Shown here in pieces: positions 42,445 to 55,042 of a stretch of DNA of 64,000 nucleotides. Each line of letters opens with the position of its first letter. Position 1 is the first letter of the stretch. The notes under the pieces are model-generated. The model was not told the DNA's origin. It was given only the letters and a program-made list of their open reading frames with translations, and made no database searches. The DNA comes from Zizania palustris. Lineage: Eukaryota > Streptophyta > Magnoliopsida > Poales > Poaceae. The DNA lies in the NCBI GenBank assembly GCA_019279435.1, contig JAAALK010000079.1, positions 67,838,330 to 67,902,329 of the forward strand. The letters are read 5' to 3'. Made by a program: the position numbers and the translations under genes.

Positions 42445-44059
42445 TTGAACTAAGAAATTAGCCTGTTGGAAAAATGGTCATCTTTCGTATGGGGGGAGAT
42501 TAACTCTTATCAATGCTTGTCTTAGCAGTATCCCAACGTATACTATGGGGATTTTTTTACTGCCGGATAGAATATGTAAAGAGATTGATAGAATTCGTGC
42601 GAGATTCTTTTGGGAGGGTTTAACGGATAAAAAGAAATACCACATGATAAAATGGCGGGCCCTATGTGCCCCAAAAGACATGGGAGGCATGGGGTTCATA
42701 AATGTCAGGGAGATGAATAAAGCTCTGTTGTGCAAATGGATTTATAATTTAGAGCGTGGTCAGGCTGGCTACTGCTATGATTTGATTAGGAGAAAATATG
42801 ATCTCGAAAGAGGACTGTTACAAGCTGAGGCGAAGGGGGGATCTTACTTCTGGAAAAGTTTGATCAAGGTTAGGGATTGGGTGCGATTGAGTTGTGGGTT
42901 CGAGGTCAAATCTGGGGCCAGGGTATCTTTCTGGTATGATGTGTGGTATGAAGAGGTCCCTTTGAAGGTCATGTTCGATAAGTTTTTTGACATGTCCCGT
43001 GCCGGGGATGCTACAGTTAAGGAGACTCTTTCTCTTTTCCATAATAACGATATGTTGAGAAGGGCGCTTCGGGCGAGTGACTTAGCGGAATGGCATAAGT
43101 TGTGTTTAGTGGTGAGATCTGTGACTCTGATGGAAGGGGATGATGAAATACGATGGCTACTCGATTCCAAGGGTTTCTCAACTAAAACTTTGTACAGAAT
43201 GATTGTTAATAGAGGGGTGATAGATACAGATAGTATGAGAATATAGAGGGGGGGAATGCCTCTTAAAGTTAAGATTTTCACTTGGCTAATGATGAGAGGT
43301 AGAATTCAGGTTGGAGAAATTTTGCAGGGTATGAAGTGGAAAGGAGATCCCTCATGTAAACTTTGTGGGCGTTTAGAATCAGTTGACCACCTGATTTTTG
43401 AGTGCCCTCTTTCCCAATTTCTGTGGATTTTCGTTAAGGATGCTTTGGGATGGGAGTTAAGAGATCTTAGCAGGAAGGGTTTCTGTGATATGCTTTTGGG
43501 GGTTAGAGATTCAAAAAAAGTTGTTGTGTCTACTCAATGTTTAGGGGCTGGTTCTTGGGTTATCTGGCTTCTCAGGAATGAGTTTGTATTTCACAATAAA
43601 ATTTGTGCTAACCCGCTGCAGATTGTTCATAAGTTTATCATTTTTCTCACCCAGTGGCTTCCGCTGGTGTCAGCGCGCTTGAAGGAGGAATCAACAAGAT
43701 GTCTAGGCTTGCTCCGTGCAAGGCTGCAACAGCTTATTCACGCCGAAGGAGAAGCGAGAATTAATTCCCAGCAAAGTCCGAATGTAGTTTGATCTTGGTG
43801 GCTTTTGTGTGGGTGGTGGTTTCGTGTGTCTGTTAGTGCTGCTTGCTGAATTCATGCCTGTTATGTTGTGTTGGTGGGAGTGTCTACTGCCCCTTTTCGT
43901 GTTGCCTGTATAAATATGGGTCGGAACTGCGCCGGTGAAGGGGGTAGTAGCTTCTTATGTCTTTTGGGGGTTGTGTGTGTCGCAAACTGGATGTTTGTTT
44001 TTTTATCTGCTTTCCAATAAAGCAGGGCGTCACCATGCGTGGTTGCCTTTTTCAAAAAA
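42445..44059 (+). mobile_element. 5'-truncated L1-type LINE (ORF2 C-terminal part and 3' UTR)
   Basis: The frame from about 42465 to 43792 encodes the end of reverse transcriptase and the region behind it: LTLINACLSSIPTYTMGIF, ARFFWEG, WRALCAPKDMGGMGF, ALLCKWIYNLE. It then gives the zinc-binding zf-RVT block with KIFTWLMMRGRIQVGEIL, CKLCGRLESVDHLIFECPLS. One in-frame stop (TAG near 43243) interrupts it; the frame is otherwise kept. The copy ends in a short A run (44047-44055) after a non-coding 3' part. The 5' truncation and the A tail are typical of target-primed LINE insertion. No target duplication was identified. Confidence 0.9.
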
Positions 44060-45438
44060 AAATATCGGATAAATAATCTTTGAGACGGTTTACTACAAAT
44101 AACATATAGCCTCTCGTTTCACAGACATTTGGAGTAAGTAGGTCATTAACGCGTCCATCAGATGTCTAGCATGCTCATGAATTAGCTTCGTCACAACCTC
44201 CACTGAATTTGCTCTCGAACCAACCACATCCTTAAAAATCAGGATTAGTGTGTGAGATGATTATGATGCTCCAAATCCATGAGAAACCTCCGTATCTCTC
44301 TCAGTAATAAATGTTCCATAATCAAATTCAAATAACCTAGCTGGTAATATAACAGATAAACATTCAGATAACAGCTCACCTGGGATGATCGATATATAAA
44401 TCTATCTGAGCTGTTGCTTCAATTGGACTGTCACATGTATGTATGGTCCATGGAATCTAAATACTACAATTTGAAGGTCCACTTGTAAAGCACAGTGCTA
44501 TTGCTTTTTAATCAAAGAATCAACGTTTTTCCTTGTGAAAACGTTGAATTCCAAAGAGAGTTCTAACAACAGTAGATGAGCTTCTGTTATTGTCGTCGAA
44601 TTACCTCAACTTTTAAGTTTTTTTAATCCAGTAGAGATACTCATCGTGAGGGCTTTGAAGCCTATATGATTTTGTTCCCCACTGGTCATCGAGAGAGAAT
44701 TATCTGAAGTAAAAGTCGTGCTTGACTGGTGCAAATGATGCGACGGGCATGCAGCTGAGATGGAGGGAGCTAACTGCAGAGTCAGAGCCATTACCAACTG
44801 CTACTATAGTCTATAGTAAACAACAACTAATCTGATGCTGATTGACTTTGAAAGATAGCAATGCAAGACGACTGGCGTGAGATCCAATAATTGCGGCCAC
44901 TGATTCGATTGTGTGCATGCGTACTCCACCGCAGACGAAGACGATGCAGTATTGTCGTTCTCTGTACCCGAGTTGTCCGTCTCCAGCTTTTCTTTTCTGA
45001 GCAAGTGAGCGCTAGCAGTAGGGTTGCTGCTGCCGAGCAGGAGCCCCAGCTCTGATACATGTTGGGCTCGTCTTCTCCTTTCCATCCATCTAAACTGAAA
45101 CTCTGACGAGAATTTCAGATCTCAGTATCTCACTGGACATGCCATGTTCTTGGATGATCTTTTTCTTATTTCGGAGTTGTGGTGTGGCCCAGTTGAATTG
45201 AATTCGAAGGACGTGGCATTCTACTGGCTTGTGATTGACATTATATAATTAGGAGGGATTGTTGTATACTTCATGTTCGGATGCACCCATTCCTGTCATT
45301 TAAAACCATTTAATTCGCTCAGTTGGTCAGGAATAAAATATTGGCAAAGTTGAGGAATTTTAAAAGCAAATTAAGCAATATATATACTAACGCATCCAGG
45401 GCAGACAACGAAACACAAACAGCTTGTGCATTTGCATC
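44060..45438. other. Intergenic / promoter region upstream of the SDR gene
   Basis: No convincing gene. A minus-strand 93-codon ORF (45085-44804, MERRRRAQHVSELGLLLGSS) has no recognisable domain. A TATA-like cattatataatta at 45239-45251, about 190 bp before the SDR ATG, may be the SDR core promoter. Confidence 0.4.
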
Positions 45439-46345
45439 ATGTCGAAGCCAAGGTGAGTCAGTGGCAGCTAGCTGTGTGTGTGTTCTCTTCTTTGTTTTAG
45501 TATTATAGGTTGTTCTGTCGATTTCGTTGATGGATTTGAGAGACGTGTGTGTAAATCTCGGCAGGATGGACGGCAAGGTGGTCATCGTCACTGGCGGCGC
45601 GAGCGGCATAGGCGAGGCGGCGGTGAGGCTGTTCGCGTCGGGCGGCGCGACGGTGGTCATCGCTGACATCCAGGATGAGATGGGCGAGGCGGTGGCCGCG
45701 TCCGTGGGGGGTGGATGCCGGTACGTGCGGTGCGACGTGACGGACGAGGCGCAGGTGGAGGCTACGGTGGAGGCCGTGGTGGCGGAGCACGGGCGGCTGG
45801 ATGTCATGCTCAGCAACGCCGGCGTGCTGCACCCGACGGGGTCCGTCATGGACATGGACCTGGCCGCGCTGGACCGCGTGATGGCCGTCAACTTCCGCGG
45901 CGCGGCGGCGTGCGTCAAGCACGCGGCGCGCGCCATGGTGTCGCGCGCCACCCGCGGCGCCATCGTGTGCACGGCGAGCGTGGCGTCGTGCCAGGGCGGG
46001 TTCGGGCCGGCGTCGTACACGGCGTCGAAGCACGCGCTGCTGGGGCTGGTGCGCGCGGCGGCAGGCGAGCTCGGGCGGCACGGGGTGCGCGTCAACTGCG
46101 TGTCCCCCGGCGGCGTGGCGACGCCGCTGAGCTGCGGGCTGATGGGCGTGAGCCCCGAGGAGATGGAGGCGGCGTCGGAGCCCTACAACGTGCTGCGCGG
46201 GAAGGTGCTCAAGGCGGCGGACGTGGCGGAAGCCCTGCTCTTCCTGGCGTCCGACCAGGCCGGCTTCGTCAGCGGCCACAACCTCGTCGTGGACGGCGCC
46301 ACCACCGCCGTAAACCCCGCCGTGCTGCAGTCCGTCGGCCTGTAA
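45439..46345 (+). CDS. Short-chain dehydrogenase/reductase (SDR110C, ABA2/momilactone-A-synthase-like), 2 exons
   Basis: Classical SDRs are NAD(P)-dependent oxidoreductases. This plant group includes xanthoxin dehydrogenase, tasselseed2 and momilactone A synthase; the substrate here cannot be told. Exon 1 (45439-45452) encodes MSKPR; exon 2 (45565-46345) gives the rest, 264 residues in all. The cofactor motif TGGASGIG is at residues 14-21, followed by VVIADIQDE (an Asp favouring NAD), CDVTDE and LSNAG (about 88-92). Catalytic Ser lies in CTASVAS, and Tyr156 and Lys160 in SYTASKHA. Then come RVNCVSPGGVATPLS and LVVDGATTAVNP. The tiny first exon is typical for the family. Codons are strongly GC-biased, and a 298-codon antisense frame is a by-product. 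Confidence 0.94.
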
Positions 46346-46352
46346 GAACCGT

Positions 46353-46390
46353 GTACAGCTATGGCATGGCATGGCATGGCATAGCTGTAC
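46353..46390. other. Perfect 11-bp inverted repeat around ATGGC repeats, SDR 3' UTR
   Basis: GTACAGCTATG (46353-46363) and CATAGCTGTAC (46380-46390) are exact reverse complements around a 16-nt loop of gcatg-type repeats, starting 8 bases after the SDR stop. It would fold into a hairpin in the mRNA. Confidence 0.8.
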
Positions 46391-46917
46391 TGGGATCACT
46401 TGTTTTAAAAAAGTATATCTTTACACTAAATCTTGTACATTTTAACTTAAAAAAACGGTCCTTTTCTGCGGCGGCGTAGCCCGTAGGTGGTGTGGCACCC
46501 GGGATTATGAGTGTTGCTGGTGTTTGTGATTGTATGCTATTTGTAATTTTTTTTAAAAAAAAACTTGCAAGAATACAAATTTGCAAAACTTGGTGGTTGC
46601 GCTCGTCGTGTGAAGGCCATGTTATATATCTCCGTATCTAAATGAGTGCTCGACTGTTACGTGGCACTGCTCACTGCGACGAGTCGCCGACGCTGCGACA
46701 GTCCGATTGAATCATCAATCATCACGGCTGACGCCTACTATACCAGTACCAGTCGACACTAGACAGGCGGTACGTGAGCTTTGAGCTTGCCAGGTTGGTT
46801 TGGTCTTTGGTGGTTTCTGCCTTTGACTTTCATTGCACCATTTAACTTTTTATGAGTCAAATTTCTCATATTTTAATCAATTTTATAGAAAATTATACTG
46901 ATAGTATACTGATATTG

Positions 46918-47142
46918 TACTCTCTCCGTTCACTTTTAAATGACACATTTGACTTTTATCTCAAGGTTTGACCATTCGTTTTATTCAAAAAATTTATACA
47001 AATATACAAAAATATAAGTTATATTTGAAGTATTTTCAATAATAAAACAAATTATAACAAAATAAATGATATTTCAAAAGTTTTTTGAATAAGACGAATA
47101 GTCAAACGTTGAGATAAAAATTTAAAAGTGAACGAGGGAGTA
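46918..47142. mobile_element. Stowaway-type MITE (Tc1/mariner)
   Basis: 225 bp starting TACTCTCTCCGTTC and ending GAACGAGGGAGTA, with matching inverted interiors (cttattcaaaaaa / ttttttgaataagacg) and a TA target. The same family as 55916-56165. Confidence 0.85.
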
Positions 47143-47589
47143 TATATTAATATATATATATATATATTAAAAGTTTGGTCAAAGTTAATGAAATTTAACT
47201 TTAAAAATTCAGACAAGTTGTAATATGAAAGAGAGGGAGTATAATTTGAGAATCTTTTTTAAAACTTACAAGTAATAACCTGATTTTCACGTATTTGCGG
47301 CATTCGGTGCGTTTGCACATGCACAACGGGGGAGATTCAACATCGTTTCATGACGTTAGTCTCAAGTCTCAACCTTTACTCAACCAGGAAATAATGTGGA
47401 ATTGCAGACAAAGAAGAGGAATTCAAAGTAAATTAAAAAAAGGTAAAAATGATCTATTCTGACAGTTTTATTCAGAGTACAACAGGGCAAAATCGTGTAG
47501 CCGCAAAGCTAGGATGGACAGAACCAGTTAGCAGTGGGCGTGGGCTGCTCGCCTACTTCTACAAGCTTCGCAAATCATGAATTCTACAA

Positions 47590-47623
<34 letters not shown>
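47590..47623. repeat. (TA)n microsatellite
   Basis: About 16 TA units without interruption. Confidence 0.9.
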
Positions 47624-47625
<2 letters not shown>

Positions 47626-47786
47626 CAATAGCAATTAATTGATAATGACGATTGACGATATGTAAGCTCCTGCTTTAAATACAAAGGACCTCACTCTTCA
47701 TATAGTAAGTAGTATTGTTCTTAGCCAGCACACTAAGCTCTCGACTTAAACACAAAGCTAAGTACACTTATTCCATTCTAAACCCC

Positions 47787-50700
47787 TCACATTGCTCCAC
47801 GCTCTAACAGCTCCCATCTGAATGTCGGTGCTGCGTAAACCTTGGGACAGGTGTGGAGAAGCAAGCCCACGCAGACACAGATGACGGCGATGCCCATCAC
47901 TGTCAGCATTGCTGGCCTGTACAGGAAGGTGCTCGCCATGGAATTAGGGTACATCACTGCCTGACGGCTGCAGGCGTTGCACCTTGGCTGTGATGCTGCG
48001 ATTGCTATGTTCATGCTGACCTCCAGGCTAACTTCACCGGGCTTCATGCCATCGGTTATTACCGGGCACATACTGCTAGGGACGCCGACGACGATATGAC
48101 CTTCCACAAGATGCTTATTGATCTTCTTCTCAACCAAAGTCAGGTAAGCATCATTGCCTCTCTGGCGAGCATAGTCCTTCTGGGGTGAAGCCTGCATCGT
48201 CTCGTGCATTTCTCCACGCACTGATCCCAACCTGCGATATGAGGCCGCAGCAGACAGATTAAACAGGATATTCAAAACTATTGATAAAACAAAAGTAGGC
48301 AAAAATGATCTATAGTGCACATGGCATGGAACCATTGATGTGCTCAACATTAACTGCAATGGAATTCCATGTTTTTATGCAGGAGGCAACATAGAATACG
48401 AGCAAGTACTTGAAACAAATTACAGAAAATTAGATAACGGGATACCAGTCCAGGATCATCAGTCAGTGCATCCAATACATCCTCTGCATCACTTGTGGCA
48501 GCTGCAATATGGAGGGGAGTAAATTTGGAAGGACCCTGAGTATCAGGTCTGAATAAGTATGCCTCTGGAATTCCCTTCACGCTTTTATTTGGCTTGTATC
48601 CTAGCAGAAACCTAACCATTCTGGTAGATTTCTTCTGCACAGCAGTGTGCAGCAAATTTTCTGACAACACCACCTCTTCTGGAGACTGGGACCCCATATC
48701 AACAAGTCCAGTAAATAAGAAATCTAACAGCATTTTGGTCACAGCACACCACTCCCGCTCCATGGCAAATATACCAAGATTTCTGAATCTCCATAGGTTA
48801 AAGGGGACTAAAGGAACCTCCACCTTATCACACTTTGATATAACGTTTGCTCTGTGAAGAAGCCAACCCAGCTCATTTAGAAACTCTAAAGCTTGGTTCC
48901 TGGCATTGTCATTGTCTGCCTGTTCACGACCGGAGGACTCAAATATGCTCTCCAGCTCACAGACCTCAGAGCATATATTCTGCTCAGCAAGTATGAAAGG
49001 GAAGAAACCATTGCTAAATCCACCATCTTCAACCTAAAATTGACAATGGCATTCATAATAAGTTCAAAGGTTATGAAAATACACACATGAAAACAGCAGA
49101 CATATGACAGGTTCAGGCTGTACCTCTATGAATCCTCTCCCTTTTGAACCAGGGAAAGGACAGCAGAAGTTCAAATATTCGATATCATCATGCTCAGCAT
49201 CATCAGCTACAATATCTGTGTCTTCCTGGAATATACATTGCCCTTCAAATGAGCATATTAGCCTGCAAACATGAGATGGTTAGTCTTTTGATGACAGCAC
49301 ATAAGCTTAAGTAAACATCAAGTTACACTGGTGTCTCCATAAAGAACAAGCATATGCAAACTGTAGCAGCAAAGTACCTTGAGGAAGCACTGACTAGGTT
49401 AAAACCTTCTACCCTGAAATTTACTTTTGCTGAATATGGAGCAGCAATTGGTCTAACACATAAAATCTTGCAGTAGTGATGAGAACTGGTTGCAAGTGGT
49501 CTGTCCAACATAACTTGACCTGCAGTGATATGAAGGCATGGTGAGATTAACAAAATTTCCATGTGGAATATATAGAATAAAAATTGTAACAGCAACGCAA
49601 AGCTAACTAAGCATTTGGCATTTTGGGCTCACCATTGTGCATAAAAGCTATCTGATGCCGTACCATCACAAATACCAAACCAGATGCCCAAAAGTTACCA
49701 GTGGAACTATTCAAAAGCTCACCCAGGTATGAGCTCACATTATCAGAGAGCTATAGAAAATAAGAGGGAAAAAAATCAAGCAGCAAGCAAAAAGGTCATT
49801 GTCAAGACATGAAAAAATAATCTAAAAAAACATACCTCTTTCCATGCAGACTCAACTAAACGAAGATATACTGTTAAAATAATACAACCAGGTCTAATAT
49901 AGCTCTCTATATCAGTAGGGCTGCTGGACAACCAACCAAGAATCTGAAATTCGGGATTGAACTGTTAGGTTCAAGATATCTCTTGTGCCATGCTGAGAGA
50001 ATGCATAATTTACCTGTGATCGCAAAACTGGAGGTAAATCACTAGGAACTTTCTCGAATAGCTTGAAGACAATTTTATCAGTCCGGCACTGCAGGTATTT
50101 ATGATAACAATACATGAGTGAGTGTGTGAGAGAGAGAGAGCGAGAGAGTGCATTTTGTCATGTTTGGGATGCAAATATACTATAAAACATTAGGAAGATT
50201 GTAATATTTTACAAACCTGAGCATCTCCATTTGAGCTTGACAATGAATGAACTGATGTTGAATCTGAATTGCCACTAGCCTGTGGTGGACTTTGGGTAGA
50301 ATCTCGGTGCATCCATGATGGACAATTAGGAGAATCAGTTGATCTGAAAGCTGGTGTAGGTGAACCTTCGTATCCATCCTCAAAGCCTTCCATATCACCA
50401 CAAGTGTCATTCAGATCAAAATCCTTAAACTTGCATGCTCGAGGGTCTATACAGACAACAATGGATGTAAGTTAAAATTTTCATTTAAAAACATTTACTG
50501 AAGGATTAAAAATAGTTGTGCATCTCACCAGGTGTTGCAACAGTGGGAGACTTTGATTGTACTGGTACACCAGATGAAGATGCTAGCCCACATTGATCAC
50601 CATTCACAAAAGGTGCCTTAGAGTTAGATGGCCCTGCAGCCTCTGCTACAGCAGTATTTGCCAAAGCATTAGCTGTTCCAGAGGTCCCAGCATTTGATCC

Positions 50701-53700
50701 ATCTTGCATGCTTTGACACTGCCTCTAGGACTTTACAGAGTTCTTTTGGATCGAATGATTTGGCAACAGTCCCTAGGTTTCTCCAAAGATTGGATAACAA
50801 CTCCTGTCCTTTTAAATGCTCAACATTGTCAGCTGCAAGTACAATTTTGGAGTCATGTAACTATGTGAGTACTACCATAAGAGTAGTTTGCGTGACTACT
50901 AAGTATGATCATAAACAGGGCAGTTTAGGCACAATAAGTATTCCTAGACTATTTTGGGAGGCACTACATTTAAGGTCAAATGGCTCGAATTGCAGAATTC
51001 TGCTGTTGTGAAGTCCTGAAATAGGATGGGTGATCTTAACACAAAGGTGGTGAAGAAATTTCTTGTAAACAATAGTGAGAGTTGAACATGAATAAGCCTA
51101 ACTAGAAACTCACCTAGTACTACATTACAGCTTTTATAGTCCTCAAAATTACGGTATTACAAACAACATTTCCAATAAACAAGAATCATGTATGTAGCAT
51201 ATAAGCTATTTTATGCAAAAACATCAAAAGCCTTATTTTAATCAATACCAAGTAAAATTCAGTCAGAAACAAGTTCACCAGCGGCACACTATTACTCCCT
51301 TTGATTCTTCATATAGGTCATTTTAGACTTGTGCACAAGAATTAAGAAATCAACTCAAATGGCTTTTGTTGCCCCTCATTTAATCTGCTTTGGAAATGGC
51401 AAGTTGTTTATTTGTGAGAGGGGTAGTGTTTATTTGACAAGAGCAAACATGGAAGAAAAGATGAGAAGTGCCTAGAAGTCCTAAAACGAATATATATATT
51501 GGAAAGAGTTAAGAAGGCTAAAACGACTTATATAATGAACCGGAGGTAGTATACCAGTACCAGACTACCAGCACAATTGTGCAAAACAGAGTCTACATTA
51601 CTGTACTACATGCCAACATTACTTACAGGTCAAACCAGAAAGCATTTACTTACCATTCAAATTGGCGCATACTCCAAGGAGACCCAACAACAAATAACTG
51701 CTAACTTTGTCCTCGGTCAAAGAAGTGCCACCAACAGAAACTTCAGGGCGTGTCTTCCTCCTTCGTCTATTATGGCCTGCCAAACGTCGGCGGCAACTTC
51801 GCTTATCTTCATCAAATTCTTCAAGGAGGTGGAATCTGTACAGTAACACATAGTCATGTACAGTCGTTATAGATAATTTGCTCATTTTAAAAAATAAAAT
51901 TGCATACAACTGGCATTGGCTCCATTGCACAGTACTGCTGTAAACACTATTAGTACAGTTTAATCACACAGTACTCTTTGCACACAGTGTCAGCTTCTTA
52001 AAAAAATTATGAAAAAAGACACCATGCAAATCAAATATTGTAAAAACTATCATCTTAGGTTATGCCCAAGAAGAATTCACAATTTTTTAAAAGCGGACAG
52101 TTGCTTCATACGTAGTCACAGTAGAAACTACCCAAACACAGAAAAGTGTGAGGACCAGAAGGACAATTACCATTGGTCATGCGCTATCCAAATGTGGACA
52201 TTTAGGGGCCTATGTGCACTTACATCAGACAGAAAAGAAGACACAAAAATAACAGTCCTTTACAAAGCGTGCAGAATTTATCCTAGCAATGTACTTGGAT
52301 TGAAATATGCACAGAATATATAGTTGAGACAAATAAAACCTCTGTTGAAATAAATTTAGCTTTCTTATGGGCTCTCACTCCCCTGCAAGCAATCAGCTTG
52401 GGTTCTTGACAACAGTATGTAAAAATGATTTCAGAAATTCCAGTGTCTGTCAACTGAAACTAAATTCAGTACACAGATGTCAGTAATGCAAATTATTTTT
52501 GTAAAAGAAAAGAATCCAAAGAAATTACAAAAGAATGTGTCAATGTGACATGATCATGCCGACATCTACAATTGTGATTGTGATCTTAGTGATTGGTACT
52601 AACTTATATAGAAATATAGATGTATAGATAAAACAGATTCATGGTATCAGCTGTAGTCTATATACGCACTGACAGAAGGGAATATACCATTCTCTAATAG
52701 GTTTACTTAAGAACATTTTCTTTTGAATTATGTACTCAAATATGTTCTGCAACACCACTCCTTTTGTGTTGTCAGGACTATCCACGATTGTCTCAAGAGT
52801 TAGAAAATGGTTTATAACTGATCTCTCTTAGCATAGCACTACTTGATCACTTCTTCCAGCATCATCACAAAATCATGTCTATGAAATTGAGTCCCTATTT
52901 TCACAATTTTTGCATGAATCATTGGCATTTCAATTGGCAATCCACAAACGATGGCGTCTTTTCAGTTTACTACCACTGTGCCCATGTGTTGTGACAGATG
53001 TCAAATTAATATATCACATGTTCATGTTGAGTATAATCTGATCTCATACATATATCATACCATCAACCAAAAGTTAATGCAATAAGTATACAACACATGC
53101 ATGTCTACATAAATCTATCCCAAAAAGATCTGGATTGAGGCTGCATAGAGCACACAGAACACCAACACCATCACCAACTCTTTTTAATTTACATTCTGTT
53201 TTACTATATTGGTCTAGATTATGGTGACTCACTGACTCTCATAGATCAAAGGTTAGTGCTTAAAGTATCATTAGTGTGTGAGGGTCTAAAGTCTGTTTTA
53301 CCATCCTACATCAAACTTGCATAGCATATTCCACCTATTCATTCCTAGATGAACAAATTATAGCATGTAAATAAAAAGGCAGTAGCAGTTCAAAATAAAC
53401 AAACCTACTGCATTGCTGGCAGAAGCGTTGGACAGTGTTCCCAACGACAGCAGTGCTGGCCTTGGCATGCATCTCGCAGACCTTATGCCGTCGATGGTAA
53501 TCCTTCGCAGCAGTAAGGTCTGCACTGCAGCCCTCCACCTGGCATGTAGGACCACTAGAACTGCCTCCCTGAACTCTGATCTTTTTACCATACCTGTCTT
53601 CCTCATCAGCACCACCACCCTCCCCTGCTCCACGGGCACCAGCATCACCCCCAATTCTCAAGCTGAGCGACCCTCCAACGTTCTCCTACTGGGTAGTCGT

Positions 53701-54000
53701 CGTCTGCATCATCATCATCAATGACCACCACCCGCTTCCTCTTATCAGAGTCACCTCTGACGTTACCATGTCTTGCCACCACAGCCTCAGCTTCCTCGGA
53801 GGAAGACGGCGAGCTGTTCAGCGCCAAGCCATTCAGCCACTGCAGTAGGGCACCGGCGTGGCGACGAAGCGCTCGCTGTCCCAGCTCCAGGCGTTGAGGT
53901 CCCAGCCAAACAACCTCGTATCGCGCCTGTTGAGGTCAGGCTCACCTAACCCGCCGCCGTACAAGTGGCGGCTCTGCGCCCCAACCCTGGTCGCCTCCAT
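47787..54000 (-). CDS. SBP-box transcription factor with ankyrin repeats and C-terminal membrane segment (SPL6/SPL1 class), frameshifted
   Basis: SPL proteins bind GTAC-core DNA. Minus-strand exons are 54000-53405, 51835-51654, 50832-50529, 50446-50217, 50088-50014, 49943-49836, 49750-49633, 49519-49378, 49262-49124, 49034-48446 and 48231-47787, about 974 codons if the indels are ignored. The SBP domain (about 151-225) spans exons 1-2: CQVEGCSADL, YHRRHKVCEMH, RFCQQCSR, FHLLEEFDEDKRSCRRRL, NLS RRRRK. Exon 10 carries ankyrin-type repeats (ENLLHTAVQKKSTRMVRFLL, FTPLHIAAATSDAEDVLDAL). Exon 11 has a membrane segment (AMLTVMGIAVICVCVGLLL). Five one-base indels (exon 1 near 53860 and 53690; exon 3 near 50715; exon 10 near 49021; exon 11 near 48175) break the frame. 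From memory rice SPL6 has a similar length; the symbol is left open. Confidence 0.88.
51293..51551. mobile_element. Stowaway-like MITE in SPL intron 2
   Basis: About 259 bp with ends TACTCCCTTTGATTCTTCATATAGG and CGACTTATATAATGAACCGGAGGTAGTA, which are inverted matches, inserted at TA. Confidence 0.75.
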
Positions 54001-54600
54001 GGAGCGCCCGTGAAACCCTATAAGCCCTCGTCAACCGCAACCCCTCCCCGGAAAACCGCGAAAAGATCTAGTCGGCTCCCCTCCCGTCCAAGTAGTCGAC
54101 GAACGTGACGCCCACGCACCCACGGATCCACACCAGCGAAACCCACATGCCCAAGCGCCGCCGCCCACCGGCGCAGCGGTAATCAGGCAGCGCGCCGCGT
54201 ACCCGAGCTCATACACTCCGAATCGCCACAAAGAGAGAAAACCAAAAAAAAAGTAGAGAGACCGGATCGGCTCGCCGCCGATCCGAGCTAATTGGCGGCG
54301 GCGACTGCGGATTCGAGCGCGAATCGAGCTCCGGAGGGAGCGAATTCCACGGGCGGGTGGGGAATTTGGGAGCAAGATTTTGGTGGGAATGTAGTGTCCT
54401 AAACCGAGTCGCGGAGAAGGAGAACAGAGGAGACGGGAGCTGAAGAGCGGAGGGGAAAGAGCAAAAAGGCGGAGACGGGGGACGCATAGCGCGATGATCT
54501 GGTACAAGTAGCGCCGCCCAAATTGCATGGAACACCCGGGGTGGCTACACGGCGATTTGCTCCGCCCAAGGGGAAAGAAAACTCTTGCAGCTGTCTTACG
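54001..54600 (-). promoter_or_regulatory. SPL 5' UTR and promoter region
   Basis: GC-rich sequence directly upstream of the SPL ATG. The minus strand is pyrimidine-rich with tctcctct runs near 54420-54480, common in plant leaders. A 217-codon minus-strand frame covering 54684-54031 spans unrelated AT-rich sequence and ends before the ATG; it is taken as a chance ORF. The transcription start cannot be located. Confidence 0.45.
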
Positions 54601-55042
54601 TGTCATTATAATTTTTACGGGTTGATAATATATTATCAGTGTGTTAATGAAAATAGAGATTACCACAGTTAATGATAGTGACATATCAATAATTATTGAA
54701 AATTATAATGGCATGTAAATAATTTTCCCTTTTCCTTTTTATAATTTATTTTGCATGTTTAATATATAAATTTATGGTATATAGGTCAATTTCTTCCGCG
54801 TCATTACAATTTTTTACGGTTTATTAATATATTATTGGTGTGTAAATAACAAATGGGGACTACCACAACCACTGATAGTGACATATAATAATTATTGAAA
54901 ATTATAATACATGTTAGTAATTTTTCGTTTTCCTTTTTATAATTTATTTGTCATGTTGTACTTGGGATGTGAGTTGTTACTGTTGTTATTGTATTTTTGC
55001 ATTATTGCATGTTTAATATATAAATTTATGGTATATATATAC
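54596..55042. repeat. Tandem duplication of a Mutator-type MITE plus flank
   Basis: A MITE related to 31507-31652 (tcattataatttttacgg ... aaaattataatggcatg ... ttttccc) occurs at about 54602-54730 and a diverged copy at about 54785-54925. Each is followed by the same flank (ttttcctttttataattta, then tgcatgtttaatatataaat and ttatggtatata). Because the flank repeats too, this is segmental duplication rather than two insertions. The second flank carries about 60 extra bp. Confidence 0.7.

Larger units (their letters stand above)
46346..47786. other. Intergenic region between SDR and the convergent SPL gene
   Basis: It contains SDR 3' flank, a Stowaway MITE (46918-47142), a (TA)n run (about 47590-47623) and probable SPL 3' UTR in the right part. 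No further ORF of interest. Confidence 0.5.

Noticed and set aside
44804..45085. 93-codon minus-strand ORF upstream of SDR
   Set aside because: No domain, splice or promoter evidence, and two overlapping frames are equally open.
45503..46399. 298-codon minus-strand ORF opposite the SDR gene
   Set aside because: The GC-rich third positions of the SDR exon keep the antisense frame open; it has no domain and no start context.
54031..54684. 217-codon minus-strand ORF just upstream of SPL
   Set aside because: It spans a MITE-like AT-rich piece and GC-rich leader, has low-complexity composition and ends before the SPL ATG.
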